From an uncultured Eubacteriales bacterium (GTDB lineage: Bacteria > Bacillota > Clostridia > Oscillospirales > Acutalibacteraceae), in the NCBI GenBank assembly GCA_900315605.1, contig OMZU01000005.1:1-64000 (forward strand): a stretch of DNA of 64,000 nucleotides. Reading direction: 5' to 3'. Shown piece after piece: positions 34,885-43,305 of the stretch. Under the pieces are notes generated by a model that saw only the letters and a list, made by a program, of their open reading frames with translations, was not told the DNA's origin and did not search any database. The stretch's first letter is position 1, and the number at the start of each line of letters is the position of its first letter. The position numbers were made by a program, and so were the translations under genes.

Positions 34885-34932
34885 AAAAACACTCGCCAAA
34901 ATGCCCCAAAAATGTCCGTAAGGTGAAAGGCA

Positions 34933-34968
34933 ATGAAACAGCCATTCAGAAAGGATGAAAAGAAATGA
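34933..34968 (+). CDS. 11-codon leader ORF
   Basis: MKQPFRKDEKK, GAAAGG before its ATG, stop overlapping the next start (ATGA). It looks like a translational-coupling leader for the gene at 34965. Confidence 0.45.
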   Translation: MKQPFRKDEKK

Positions 34969-35156
34969 AGCACAGACTCAAAATCAGCGTCAGCAAGAAG
35001 CCCGTCAACAAAGGTGTGGTCGCTTGGCGCAAAGTATCGGTCAGAGAACGGTTCCTCCGCTTTCTGCTCGGTGACAAGACAAAACTCACGGTCATCGTGC
35101 CCGGTGACAGCGTGGAAGAATTATCAATTCAGGAGGTAGCGCATGAAACTGTATGA
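34965..35156 (+). CDS. Small basic phage protein
   Basis: 63 aa. Basic N-terminal half (KHRLKISVSKKPVNKG, WRKVSVRERFLRFLLG), then KLTVIVPGDSVEELSIQEV. Overlaps the next gene by 14 bases. Conserved-looking early prophage gene of unknown function; the size and charge would fit nucleic-acid binding, which is inference only. Confidence 0.65.
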   Translation: MKHRLKISVSKKPVNKGVVAWRKVSVRERFLRFLLGDKTKLTVIVPGDSVEELSIQEVAHETV

Positions 35157-35658
35157 AATCAATGAGCAAATCGAAAGGCTCACCGACCAAATCACCTTTG
35201 ACGAGGATACCGGAGAAATCCTCTGCGACATCGACGCCATCACCGCTGAGATGAACGCTCTGCAGATGGAAAAGAAATCGGTGCTTGAGTATCTCGCTAA
35301 ACTCGTCCTCAATCTCCGCGCAGAGGCAGCGGCAATCAAGGCTGAGGAGATTCGGCTCAGGGAACGCCGCACACAGCTCGGCAAGAAAGAAGAGCACCTT
35401 ATGGCGATTCTCGACCGCGAGTGTAACGGTGAGAAAACCGATCTCGGCGTTGCTACGGTATCCTACCGTAAAACAAACCGTATGGAGATCACCGACAGTG
35501 GCGAGGCGCTGTTCTGGCTGAGAGAATTCGGTTATACCGATTGTTACAAAACGCCGGCTCCCGAGATTTCCAAATCCGAGGTAAAGAAGCTGGTTAAATC
35601 CGGCGTTGAAGTTCCCGGCTGCGAACTTGTCGAGGACTACTCATGTTCGCTGAGATAA
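35143..35658 (+). CDS. Siphovirus Gp157-family protein
   Basis: 171 aa. Long coiled-coil N-terminal half (about 1-95, EINEQIERLTDQI to RERRTQLGKKEEHLMAIL), then VATVSYRKTNRMEI and KSEVKKLVKSGVEVPGCELVE. This is the layout of Gp157 proteins that precede the recombination ATPase in many phages. Early DNA-metabolism role, mechanism unknown. AGGAGG before the ATG; 13 bases before the ATPase. Confidence 0.88.
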   Translation: MKLYEINEQIERLTDQITFDEDTGEILCDIDAITAEMNALQMEKKSVLEYLAKLVLNLRAEAAAIKAEEIRLRERRTQLGKKEEHLMAILDRECNGEKTDLGVATVSYRKTNRMEITDSGEALFWLREFGYTDCYKTPAPEISKSEVKKLVKSGVEVPGCELVEDYSCSLR

Positions 35659-35671
35659 GGAGGTATCACAG

Positions 35672-36613
35672 ATGCTGAACATTACCACAGGAAAAATCGA
35701 CCGCGCCTTAAAGGTGGTCGCTTACGGCAGCGAGGGCATCGGCAAAACAACGTTTGCCGCCGCTTTCCCGGAACCGCTGTTCATCGACACAGAGGGCGGT
35801 ACTTCACACATGGATGTGCGCCGTATCAACCGATCGAAATCGTGGAGCGAGCTGCTCTCCATCATCGGCGAGGTAGCCGCCACTGCGGACGTTTGTAAAA
35901 CGCTTGTGCTTGACACAGCGGATTGGGCGGAACAGCTTTGCGTCACTCACGTCTGCGAGAAGTACAAGCAGAGCAGTATTGAGAGCTTCGGCTACGGCAA
36001 AGGCTACACCTACCTCGCCGAGGAGTTCGGCAGACTGCTCACAGCACTGGACAAGGTTATCGACTCCGGCAAGAACGTGGTTATCACGGCTCACGCCAAG
36101 ATGCGGAAGTTCGAGCAGCCGGACGAGCAGGGTGCCTATGACCGTTGGGAAATGAAACTCTCCAAGCAGGTGGCGCCGCTGTTGAAGGAATGGTGCGATA
36201 TGCTCCTCTTCCTCAACTATAAGACCTATGTCATCACAACCGACACCAACAGCAAAAAGGCTCAAGGCGGCAGGCGCGTCATCTATACTTCGCACCACCC
36301 CTGTTGGGACGCAAAGAACCGTCACGGTCTGCCGGAAGAGATGGATTTGGATTTCAAGAACCTCGCGCATCTTTTCAAGACCAATCCCAAGCCTGCCGCT
36401 GTCGAACAGAAGCCTATCGACAAACTCCGTTCCCTGATGGAGAAAATCGAGGCTACAGACACAGAAGTTCAGCAGGTGGTATCCGACAAGGGACACTACC
36501 CGGCTGACACGCCTATCACGAATTATTCCGACAAATTCATCACCGGCTGGCTTATCAAATACTGGCCGCAAATCACTCAAATCATCTGCACCAACCGCAT
36601 GGTTGAAAACTAA
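35672..36613 (+). CDS. Phage RecA-like AAA ATPase (Sak4-like)
   Basis: 313 aa. Walker A AYGSEGIGKTTFAAA near residue 20, a Walker B-like TLVLDTADW near 80, and a third motif NVVITAHAKMRKFE. The short N-terminus and VVAYGSEGIGKT match the phage nucleotide-binding proteins related to Sak4 single-strand annealing factors. Probably promotes strand annealing or recombination together with the DUF669 protein that follows. The C-terminal ~70 aa are a separate helical tail. Confidence 0.82.
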   Translation: MLNITTGKIDRALKVVAYGSEGIGKTTFAAAFPEPLFIDTEGGTSHMDVRRINRSKSWSELLSIIGEVAATADVCKTLVLDTADWAEQLCVTHVCEKYKQSSIESFGYGKGYTYLAEEFGRLLTALDKVIDSGKNVVITAHAKMRKFEQPDEQGAYDRWEMKLSKQVAPLLKEWCDMLLFLNYKTYVITTDTNSKKAQGGRRVIYTSHHPCWDAKNRHGLPEEMDLDFKNLAHLFKTNPKPAAVEQKPIDKLRSLMEKIEATDTEVQQVVSDKGHYPADTPITNYSDKFITGWLIKYWPQITQIICTNRMVEN

Positions 36614-36633
36614 AAATATGGAGGTAAATTATC

Positions 36634-37128
36634 ATGGCAGATTATCTTAACAACAATGTAGGAATGGATTGGGACGATGTCCTTGAAACCGACGGGCAGG
36701 AATACATCATCCTTCCCGAAGGAGATTACAACTTTGAGGTCACGGATTTCGAGCGCGGTCATTTCCCCGGCTCCGCAAAAATGGCGCCGAGCAACAAGGC
36801 TACGCTGACGCTGAAGGTCGTCACCAAGGACGGCATCGCCAACGTCCGCACCGACCTCATTCTGAACCGTCTTGTCGAGTTCAAGATCGCCGCGTTCTTC
36901 CGCTGCATCGGTGAGAAAAAGCACGGTGAGAAGCTCGTCATGAACTGGAACAAGGTGCTCGGCAGTAAGGGTCGCGCTCATTTCAAGCCGCGTACTTACA
37001 CCGACAAGGACGGCAACGAGCGTCAGGCAAATAACGTAGAGCGTTTTATCGACTATGACGAGAAGTTCTTTCCGGCTGACGGCGGCTTCGTTGACCTTAC
37101 CGATGACGGCGACCTGCCCTTCGATTAA
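36634..37128 (+). CDS. DUF669 protein
   Basis: 164 aa. ILPEGDYNFEVTDFERG near residue 27, FFRCIGEKKHGE, and VERFIDYDEKFFPAD. DUF669 proteins usually follow the Sak4-like ATPase and behave like a single-strand binding partner; the acidic C-terminal tail (DLTDDGDLPFD) is SSB-like. GGAGG before the ATG. Confidence 0.88.
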   Translation: MADYLNNNVGMDWDDVLETDGQEYIILPEGDYNFEVTDFERGHFPGSAKMAPSNKATLTLKVVTKDGIANVRTDLILNRLVEFKIAAFFRCIGEKKHGEKLVMNWNKVLGSKGRAHFKPRTYTDKDGNERQANNVERFIDYDEKFFPADGGFVDLTDDGDLPFD

Positions 37129-37140
37129 GGAGGGAGCGTA

Positions 37141-38724
37141 ATGTTTCAACTCAGACCTTATCAGGCGGAGGCGAAACAGGCGATTCTTACCGCGTGGGAC
37201 GAGGGGTTCCGAAAAACGCTCCTCGTCCTGCCGACAGGATGCGGTAAGACGATTGTGTTCTCTTCCGTAACGGAAACGCAGGTCAACAAAGGACATCGCG
37301 TCCTGATTATGGCTCATCGCGGTGAGCTGCTCGAGCAGGCTGCCGATAAGCTGAAAGCAGCGTCAGGTATCGACTCTGTCTTGGAAAAAGCCGAGTCCAC
37401 GAGCCTTGGCAGTATGTTCCCGGTGACGGTCGGCTCTGTGCAGTCTCTGGCACAAGCGAAGAGGCTCGCCCGGTTTTCTTCAGATTACTTTCAGGACATC
37501 ATTGTCGATGAAGCGCACCATTGCCTTTCCGACAGCTATAAGAACATACTCGAGCACTTTCCCGACGCGAATATTCTCGGCGTCACAGCGACCCCCGACA
37601 GAGGCGACAGACGGAACCTTGGTGAGTTTTTTGATACTCTGGCTTACGAGTACAGTATGGTGGACGCTATCCACGAAGGGTATCTCAGCCCGATCAAAGC
37701 GCAGACGATTCCGTTGGAGTTGGATATCGGTGATGTCGGTATTTCAAACGGTGATTTTTCCGCGAGTGATATCGGTAACGTTTTGGAGCCGTATTTGTAT
37801 CAGATCGCGGAGAAAATGTGGGAATACTGTCACGGCAGAAAAACCGTTGTGTTCCTTCCGCTTATTGCTACCTCTCAAAAGTTCTGTTCCATTCTTAACG
37901 AAACGACAGGGCTTCGCGCGGCGGAGATAAACGGCAAAAGCACAGACCGTGCCGAAATACTCTCGGATTTTGAGAACGGCAAATACGATGTTCTCTGTAA
38001 CAGTATGCTGCTTACCGAAGGGTGGGACTGCCCGTCGGTGGACTGCATCATCGTTCTCAGACCAACAAAGATTCGCGCTCTTTATCAGCAGATGGTCGGT
38101 CGCGGTATGAGGTTATCGCCCGGAAAGGATAACCTTCTGCTTCTCGATTTCCTGTGGCTGTCGGAAAAGCACGACCTCTGTAAGCCCTCATCGCTGATCA
38201 GCAAAGACGAGCAAATCGCCGGCATTATTGATGAGCGAATGAAAACCGATACCGAGGCGTTTGACCTTGTCGAGGCCGAGGAACAGGCAGAGCGTGATGT
38301 ACTTGCTGAACGCGAAGGAAATCTCGCAAAGGAACTCTCACAGATGCGTAAAAGGAAAAGCCGTCTTGTTGATCCGATTCAGTACGCGCTGTCAATCGCG
38401 GCGGAAGATTTAGCAAACTACGTTCCCTCATTCGCTTGGGAAATGGCTCCGCCGTCAGAAAAGCAACTGGCGTTTTTGGAACGCAGAGGGATTTCCGCGG
38501 AAAGCGTTTATAATGCCGGACTCGCGTCGCTGCTGATTGGCAAATTGAAAAGGCGACAGGATGCGGGACTCTCCACTCCCAAACAAATCCGCTGCTTGGA
38601 GCGTTACGGTTTCAGACAGGTCGGCACATGGCAGTTTGATGATGCCGGCGCTTTAATCAGCAGACTCGCACAAAACAACTGGCGCGTTCCCTATGGAGTG
38701 ACGCCTGCATTATACAGACCTTAA
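37141..38724 (+). CDS. DEAD/DEAH-box helicase
   Basis: 527 aa. SF2 helicase: Q-like LRPYQAEAKQAIL, Walker A VLPTGCGKTIVFS, DEAH box IIVDEAHHCLSD, TATPDRGDRRNLG. Domain 2 has ALYQQMVGRGMRLSPGK (motif VI). The C-terminus (about 420-527) is a small helical region. A standard phage replication helicase of the early module, 12 bases after the DUF669 gene. Confidence 0.93.
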   Translation: MFQLRPYQAEAKQAILTAWDEGFRKTLLVLPTGCGKTIVFSSVTETQVNKGHRVLIMAHRGELLEQAADKLKAASGIDSVLEKAESTSLGSMFPVTVGSVQSLAQAKRLARFSSDYFQDIIVDEAHHCLSDSYKNILEHFPDANILGVTATPDRGDRRNLGEFFDTLAYEYSMVDAIHEGYLSPIKAQTIPLELDIGDVGISNGDFSASDIGNVLEPYLYQIAEKMWEYCHGRKTVVFLPLIATSQKFCSILNETTGLRAAEINGKSTDRAEILSDFENGKYDVLCNSMLLTEGWDCPSVDCIIVLRPTKIRALYQQMVGRGMRLSPGKDNLLLLDFLWLSEKHDLCKPSSLISKDEQIAGIIDERMKTDTEAFDLVEAEEQAERDVLAEREGNLAKELSQMRKRKSRLVDPIQYALSIAAEDLANYVPSFAWEMAPPSEKQLAFLERRGISAESVYNAGLASLLIGKLKRRQDAGLSTPKQIRCLERYGFRQVGTWQFDDAGALISRLAQNNWRVPYGVTPALYRP

Positions 38725-38737
38725 GGAGGATTTTATT

Positions 38738-40756
38738 ATGGATAATCAGATTTTATCAGCATTAAAAGCAATCGATGTTTCAACGCTCACCCGCGCCGAC
38801 TGGATCGCGGTCGGCATGGCTCTCAAAGAGGAAGGTTTCCCTTGTTCTATCTGGGACGACTGGAGCCGCAACGACAATCGTTATAAGCCCGGCGAATGCG
38901 AATGCAAATGGGAAGGTTTCCGAGGAACGGGCAACCCCGTCAAAGGCGGCACCATTATCGCTATGGCCAAGGCTCACGGCTGGATGCCGTTCAGCGGCGA
39001 GGACGGATGTATGAATTGGGATGACACCATCGAGTATGACGGCAATGACGGGTTCAACGGATTCTCGGCGCCGGATGCGTGGTCACCGACGCAAGACCTT
39101 ATCACTTACCTCGAACTGCTCTTTGACCCGGAAGACCGCGTCGGATATGTCACGGGAGATGTTTGGCAGGACGGTGACGGCAAATGGATGCCGAGCAAAG
39201 GCGTCTATGACCGAACCGCGGGTGAGTTGATCGCGTCCCTCAAAAAGCACCCTGACGACCTCGGCGCTACAGTCGGAGATTGGAAACCGCAGGTCGGAGC
39301 ATGGATTCGTTTTAACCCCGTTGACGGCGAAGGCGTCAGAAACGAGAATGTCACTAAATTCAAGTACGCCTTGGTAGAGTCGGACACGCTGAAGATTGCG
39401 GAGCAGGACGTTCTCTTCCGCAAGTTGGAGTTGCCTATCGCCGCACTCGTTCACAGCGGCGGCAAAAGCCTCCACGCTATCGTTCGCGTCGATGCCGACA
39501 GCTACGAGGAATACCGCAAGCGCGTTGAGTATCTTTATGATTTCTTGGAGAAGCACGGCGTTTCAATCGATAAGCAGAACCGCAACCCGTCCCGTCTGTC
39601 CCGTATGCCCGGCGCTACGAGAAACGGCAACCGTCAGTATCTCGCCGCTGTCAACATCGGCAGAAAATCGTGGGTGGATTGGCTGGACTACGCGGAAGGC
39701 GTCACAGACACGCTGCCGGATATGGAGCCGCTGTCCGTGTACAGGGATAATCCTCCCGCGCTGCCGGAGGAACTTATCAAGGGCATCCTCCGCAGAGGAC
39801 ACAAGATGCTGATTTCAGGCTCCTCCAAGGCAGGCAAATCGTTCCTGCTGATGGAACTGTGCGCGGCTCTGGCATCAGGCTCCAAGTGGCTCGGTTTCGA
39901 TTGTCGCAAGGGCAAGGTGCTCTACATCAACCTTGAAATCGACCCGGCTTCCTGCGTTGACCGTTTTCTCCGCATTTTCCGCAGGTTGCGCTTGGATTTC
40001 TCTCACCTTGACAATATCGTTATCTGGAACCTGCGCGGTCACGCTGTTCCGCTTAACGAACTTGTGCCGAAGCTGACGCGAAGAGTACGCGATATGGATT
40101 TGGAGGCTATCGTCATTGACCCCATCTACAAGGTCATCACAGGAGATGAGAACAACGCCTCTGAGATGGGTGCGTTCTGCAACCAGTTTGACAAAATCTG
40201 CAACGAAACGGGATGCAGCACCATCTACTGCCATCACCACAGCAAGGGTCCGCAGGGATATAAGAAAGCGGTGGACAGAGCGTCAGGTTCCGGCGTGTTT
40301 GCCCGCGACCCCGACGCGCAGCTTGATATGATTCAGCTTGAGGTGAATGATGATGTTGATCTCGGATATCAGGAAAGAAACGCCACTGCTTGGCGCTTAG
40401 AGTCCTCGCTCCGTGAGTTTCCAAATATCAAGCCCATCAACTTCTGGTTTGATTATCCCGTTCACAGAATCGATGAAGCGGGTAAGCTGGACGAATGCCC
40501 TACTGAGGGCAGTTCGGAAGCCGGACGCAAGAAAGCCGCCGAGGTCAACGAGAAAAAGAAAGAAGAAGCCAACAACAGGTTCCGCGCCGCTTTCGATATT
40601 CTTAACCTCAACGGTGACGGAGTGACCGTGAAGGAAATGAGCGAGTACCTCGAAGTCGGAAGACAGACCGTATATAACCGGGTCGAAAAAATGAACGGAG
40701 AATTCGTCATCGATAACGGTAGAATCACCAAGAGCGATAATTCTGAAAACGAATAA
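38738..40756 (+). CDS. Primase-helicase (PriCT-2, RepA-like AAA)
   Basis: 672 aa. N-terminal PriCT-2-like domain (about 1-85: WIAVGMALKEEGF, GGTIIAMAKAHGW). The primase-like middle (about 110-330) contains HSGGKSLHAIVRVDA. A RecA-fold helicase has Walker A ISGSSKAGKSFLLME near residue 365 and Walker B AIVIDPIYKVI. The C-terminal winged helix (about 615-660: GVTVKEMSEYLEVGRQTVYNRV) probably binds the origin. It initiates prophage DNA replication. AAGGAGG before the ATG. Confidence 0.87.
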   Translation: MDNQILSALKAIDVSTLTRADWIAVGMALKEEGFPCSIWDDWSRNDNRYKPGECECKWEGFRGTGNPVKGGTIIAMAKAHGWMPFSGEDGCMNWDDTIEYDGNDGFNGFSAPDAWSPTQDLITYLELLFDPEDRVGYVTGDVWQDGDGKWMPSKGVYDRTAGELIASLKKHPDDLGATVGDWKPQVGAWIRFNPVDGEGVRNENVTKFKYALVESDTLKIAEQDVLFRKLELPIAALVHSGGKSLHAIVRVDADSYEEYRKRVEYLYDFLEKHGVSIDKQNRNPSRLSRMPGATRNGNRQYLAAVNIGRKSWVDWLDYAEGVTDTLPDMEPLSVYRDNPPALPEELIKGILRRGHKMLISGSSKAGKSFLLMELCAALASGSKWLGFDCRKGKVLYINLEIDPASCVDRFLRIFRRLRLDFSHLDNIVIWNLRGHAVPLNELVPKLTRRVRDMDLEAIVIDPIYKVITGDENNASEMGAFCNQFDKICNETGCSTIYCHHHSKGPQGYKKAVDRASGSGVFARDPDAQLDMIQLEVNDDVDLGYQERNATAWRLESSLREFPNIKPINFWFDYPVHRIDEAGKLDECPTEGSSEAGRKKAAEVNEKKKEEANNRFRAAFDILNLNGDGVTVKEMSEYLEVGRQTVYNRVEKMNGEFVIDNGRITKSDNSENE

Positions 40757-40788
40757 TAAATATCATAATTTGTCGCTGTCACCCCCTA

Positions 40789-40871
40789 CTATATATGTTC
40801 ATATATAGATGGTTACACCCTCCAAGGGGAGGGCTGAAAGCCCGCCCTCCCTTGAGAGGTGCAGCCGTAAC
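40789..40871. repeat. Highly structured region between primase and rusA
   Basis: CTATATAT-gttc-ATATATAG (40789-40808), then a nested stem. GTTAC (40812-40816)/GTAAC (40867-40871) encloses ACC-CTC/GAG-a-GGT, CAAGGG/CCCTTG and GGGC/GCCC. Possible origin, terminator-like or cruciform element. Confidence 0.65.
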
Positions 40872-40935
40872 AAAAAGGGATGACAAAAGAGAAATACGAC
40901 AAGGGTACACGACAATACGGAAGGAGAATTTGATT

Positions 40936-41334
40936 ATGGATTTTTTTATGAATATGGACCCGCCGACAGTCACGGCTCAGGAGCATAAGGTCACGATGGT
41001 TGGCGGCAGACCGCACTTCTATGACCCGGCTCCCGTAAAGGACGCAAAGAAACAGCTTACCGCTCACTTGCTCCCTCACAAGCCGAAGGAACCGTTTATC
41101 GGTGCGGTGGCATTGTCAGCGGTGTGGCTGTTCCCGAAAGGAAAGCGTCACAAGCACGGTGAGTGGCGCGTCACGAAGCCGGACACGGACAACCTGCAGA
41201 AGCTGCTCAAAGACTGTATGACGAAGTGCGGATTTTGGAAGGATGACGCGCAGGTCGTTAGAGAGACCGTTGAGAAACGGTGGTCGGATGAGCCTGCGGG
41301 TATTTACATTGAGATCACAGATTTGGAGGTTTGA
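40936..41334 (+). CDS. rusA: RusA-family Holliday junction resolvase
   Basis: 132 aa from ATG 40936 (AAGGAG upstream; the longer frame runs back through the structured region). RusA signature KPDTDNLQKLLKDCMTKCGFWKDDAQVV, with the clustered Asp residues that bind Mg, near residues 80-108. Cuts four-way junctions during phage recombination or packaging. Sits in the usual place after the primase. Confidence 0.92.
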   Translation: MDFFMNMDPPTVTAQEHKVTMVGGRPHFYDPAPVKDAKKQLTAHLLPHKPKEPFIGAVALSAVWLFPKGKRHKHGEWRVTKPDTDNLQKLLKDCMTKCGFWKDDAQVVRETVEKRWSDEPAGIYIEITDLEV

Positions 41335-41335
41335 A

Positions 41336-41506
41336 ATGAGAACGTCAAGAAACACGGAAGGATATGCCGACCCCACAGCGGCAGCCGCTATAGCAAGGAT
41401 CATCGCAGAGGAGCGTAAGGCTCGTAACAAAGGACAGCGCAGGAAACGCAATCCTCGGAAAAGGCGTTATCCTGCTAACGGAGGTCGCTATGGACAGAAA
41501 CTATGA
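41336..41506 (+). CDS. Small Arg/Lys-rich phage protein
   Basis: 56 aa. EGYADPTAAAAIARII then a strongly basic tail (RKARNKGQRRKRNPRKRR). ATG 2 bases after the rusA stop. Overlaps the next gene by 17 bases. Probably nucleic-acid binding by charge; family not recognised. Confidence 0.65.
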   Translation: MRTSRNTEGYADPTAAAAIARIIAEERKARNKGQRRKRNPRKRRYPANGGRYGQKL

Positions 41507-41711
41507 AGATCTGATTCAGGCAATAGCTGTTCAGGCAGCAAGGGATTACCGAAAGGCTCTCAGATTGCTAATCAGGAATCCGCGAGACCGTGAGGCGAAG
41601 TGTCACAAAGACGAGATTGAGGTGTTCTTTCGCTCACAGTGGTTCTGCGACATTACTACGGCAGACGGAGAGTTCATTATTCAGGCATTGCAAAAGGAGG
41701 TATCGTTTTAA
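41490..41711 (+). CDS. Hypothetical phage protein
   Basis: 73 aa, GGAGG before the ATG. IQAIAVQAARDYRKALRLLIRNP, then EVFFRSQWFCDITTADGEFIIQAL. Conserved-looking helical protein often found just before the ArpU-like regulator; function unknown. Its stop overlaps the next ATG by one base. Confidence 0.7.
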   Translation: MDRNYEDLIQAIAVQAARDYRKALRLLIRNPRDREAKCHKDEIEVFFRSQWFCDITTADGEFIIQALQKEVSF

Positions 41712-42136
41712 TGACATCAAAGGAGTATTTCAGGCAGGCGTACAGGCTTGACCAGAGAATCAATCTGAACATAGCGGAGTTGGATGAGCTGCGGGCTATG
41801 GCTTGCAACATTACGTCCTCCGCTCTGTCAGAGAAGGTTGCCCGCTCCCGTGACGGCAACGCTCCGTTTGTCAAAGCAATCGAGCGCATTACAAAACTCG
41901 AACAGGAAATTGACGCGGAGGTGGATACCTTTGTTAATCTCAAGACAGAGATGCGCGGTGTTATTGAGTCAGTGGAAGACCGTAATGAGCAGCTTATTCT
42001 CCACTACCGCTATATCCTCAATTACACATGGGAGAAGATTGCCGAACTGCTCGGGACAAGCGTCCGCACGATTCACAGGTGGCACGACAGTGCGCTGCGA
42101 AACGCCGTCATTCCGAAAAGCCCTACAAAAATATAA
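41711..42136 (+). CDS. ArpU/DUF1492-like late transcription regulator
   Basis: 141 aa from ATG 41711. Coiled-coil N-terminal half (LDQRINLNIAELDELRA, AIERITKLEQEIDAEV) and a sigma-70 region-4-like helix-turn-helix at the end (WEKIAELLGTSVRTIHRWHDSAL). This is the layout of the DUF1492/ArpU regulators that switch on phage late genes. It sits last in the early module, right before the packaging genes. Confidence 0.82.
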   Translation: MTSKEYFRQAYRLDQRINLNIAELDELRAMACNITSSALSEKVARSRDGNAPFVKAIERITKLEQEIDAEVDTFVNLKTEMRGVIESVEDRNEQLILHYRYILNYTWEKIAELLGTSVRTIHRWHDSALRNAVIPKSPTKI

Positions 42137-42230
42137 ATTTTTTGAAATTGGCACGGTATGTCATACTTTGTCACCTTGTTTCACGGTGAGAAAACTGATA
42201 TAATATAATTGGGACAACAGAATACAGACA

Positions 42231-42267
42231 AGCCTTGTGGACTAACCCTCCGCAGGGCTTTTCTTTT
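42231..42267 (+). terminator. Terminator closing the early module
   Basis: 10-bp stem AGCCTTGTGG / CCGCAGGGCT (two G-T pairs), then TTTTCTTTTT. A TATAAT box at 42199-42204 lies upstream, so the short transcript between them may be a separate unit. Confidence 0.75.
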
Positions 42268-42288
42268 TGCCCGGAAGGAGGTGCGGTT

Positions 42289-42636
42289 GTGCCAAAGAAA
42301 CCCAAGCGACCGTGTTCGTATCCCGGCTGTCCGAACCTATGTGACGGACAGTACTGTGAGGAACACAGAACGCAGGCTCGTAGGCAGTACGACAAATACG
42401 AGCGATCCCCCAACGTCAATAAGAAGTACGGTCGGGCTTGGAAACGTATCCGCGACCGTTATGTAGCGGAGCATCCGCTGTGTGAGCGTTGCAAGGCTGA
42501 GGGTCGTCTGACTCCTGTTGAGGAGGTTCATCACATCCTGCCTGTATCAAAAGGCGGAACACACGAGCGCAGCAACCTTATGGCGTTGTGTCGTTCATGT
42601 CACACCAAGATTCACCACGATCTGGGCGACCGGTAG
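42289..42636 (+). CDS. HNH endonuclease
   Basis: 115 aa from GTG 42289 (GGAAGGAGG 8 bases upstream). Two Cys pairs, CSYPGCPNLCDGQYC and CERCKAEG, then VHHILPVSKGG and NLMALCRSCHTKIH, the HNH core. Phage HNH nucleases directly before the small terminase usually take part in cos-site cleavage and packaging. Confidence 0.92.
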   Translation: MPKKPKRPCSYPGCPNLCDGQYCEEHRTQARRQYDKYERSPNVNKKYGRAWKRIRDRYVAEHPLCERCKAEGRLTPVEEVHHILPVSKGGTHERSNLMALCRSCHTKIHHDLGDR

Positions 42637-42759
42637 GGCGGTCTTGATCTCTGCGGGTCCCTTACGGGGCAGCGGCCCGGGGCTTCGTGTGTAAACTCGC
42701 GGAAGTTTTGGAGGGAATAGCCCCGATGATTTGAATAACAGTTAGAAGGTGTATTTTAC
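42637..42759 (+). other. GC-rich gap, possible cos region
   Basis: No gene. Contains GGGTCCCTTACGGGGCAGC and GCGGCCCGGGGC between the HNH and small terminase genes, the usual place of cos in HNH-type phages. Inference from position only. Confidence 0.4.
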
Positions 42760-43305
42760 ATGGGTAAACGCGGCCCGAAGCCGGGTATGGGCGGTCGGCC
42801 AAGAAAACCCATATCCGAGAAAATCATAAACGGCAACCCCGGCGGTCACAAAATGACAGTCCTTGATTTCAAAGACAGCGCCGCCGACCTGCAAGGTGTG
42901 CCGATGCCGAAACCGTCCGACTACCTTTCGGCAAAACAGAAAAACGGCACAGATTTCTTTGCCGTGGAAGTGTATGAGATCGTTTGGAACTGGCTGAAAG
43001 AGCGCGGCTGCGAAAGCCTTGTTCCTCCGCACGTTTTGGAGGAGTACGCTATGTGCAAGGCGCGCTGGATTCAGTGTGAGAACCTGACGAGCGAACACGG
43101 CTTTTTAGCTAAACACCCCACCACCGGCGCCGCCATTACATCTCCGTATGTCAGCGTTGCTAACACATACTTCACTCAGTTCAATCGGTTGTGGGGAGAT
43201 ATTTTTCAGATTGTAAAAGATAACTGTACCAAAGAATACAGTGCGACCCCGCCTGACGATTCTATGGAGCAGCTGTTAAGAATGAGAGAAAGAAGGAATG
43301 GTTAA
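42760..43305 (+). CDS. Terminase small subunit (P27 family)
   Basis: 181 aa. MGKRGPKPGMGGRPRKP start, then KPSDYLSAKQKNGTDFF, WNWLKERGCESLVPPHVLEEYA, ITSPYVSVANTY. P27-like small terminases recognise the packaging site and deliver the DNA to the large subunit. The large subunit gene starts only at 50008, after an inserted ~6.7-kb block. The stop overlaps the next ATG by one base (TAATG). Confidence 0.85.
   Translation: MGKRGPKPGMGGRPRKPISEKIINGNPGGHKMTVLDFKDSAADLQGVPMPKPSDYLSAKQKNGTDFFAVEVYEIVWNWLKERGCESLVPPHVLEEYAMCKARWIQCENLTSEHGFLAKHPTTGAAITSPYVSVANTYFTQFNRLWGDIFQIVKDNCTKEYSATPPDDSMEQLLRMRERRNG

Noticed and set aside
42289..42636. HNH gene as a homing endonuclease or intron
   Set aside because: Position directly before terS and the length fit the packaging-associated HNH family, and no interrupted gene is visible.
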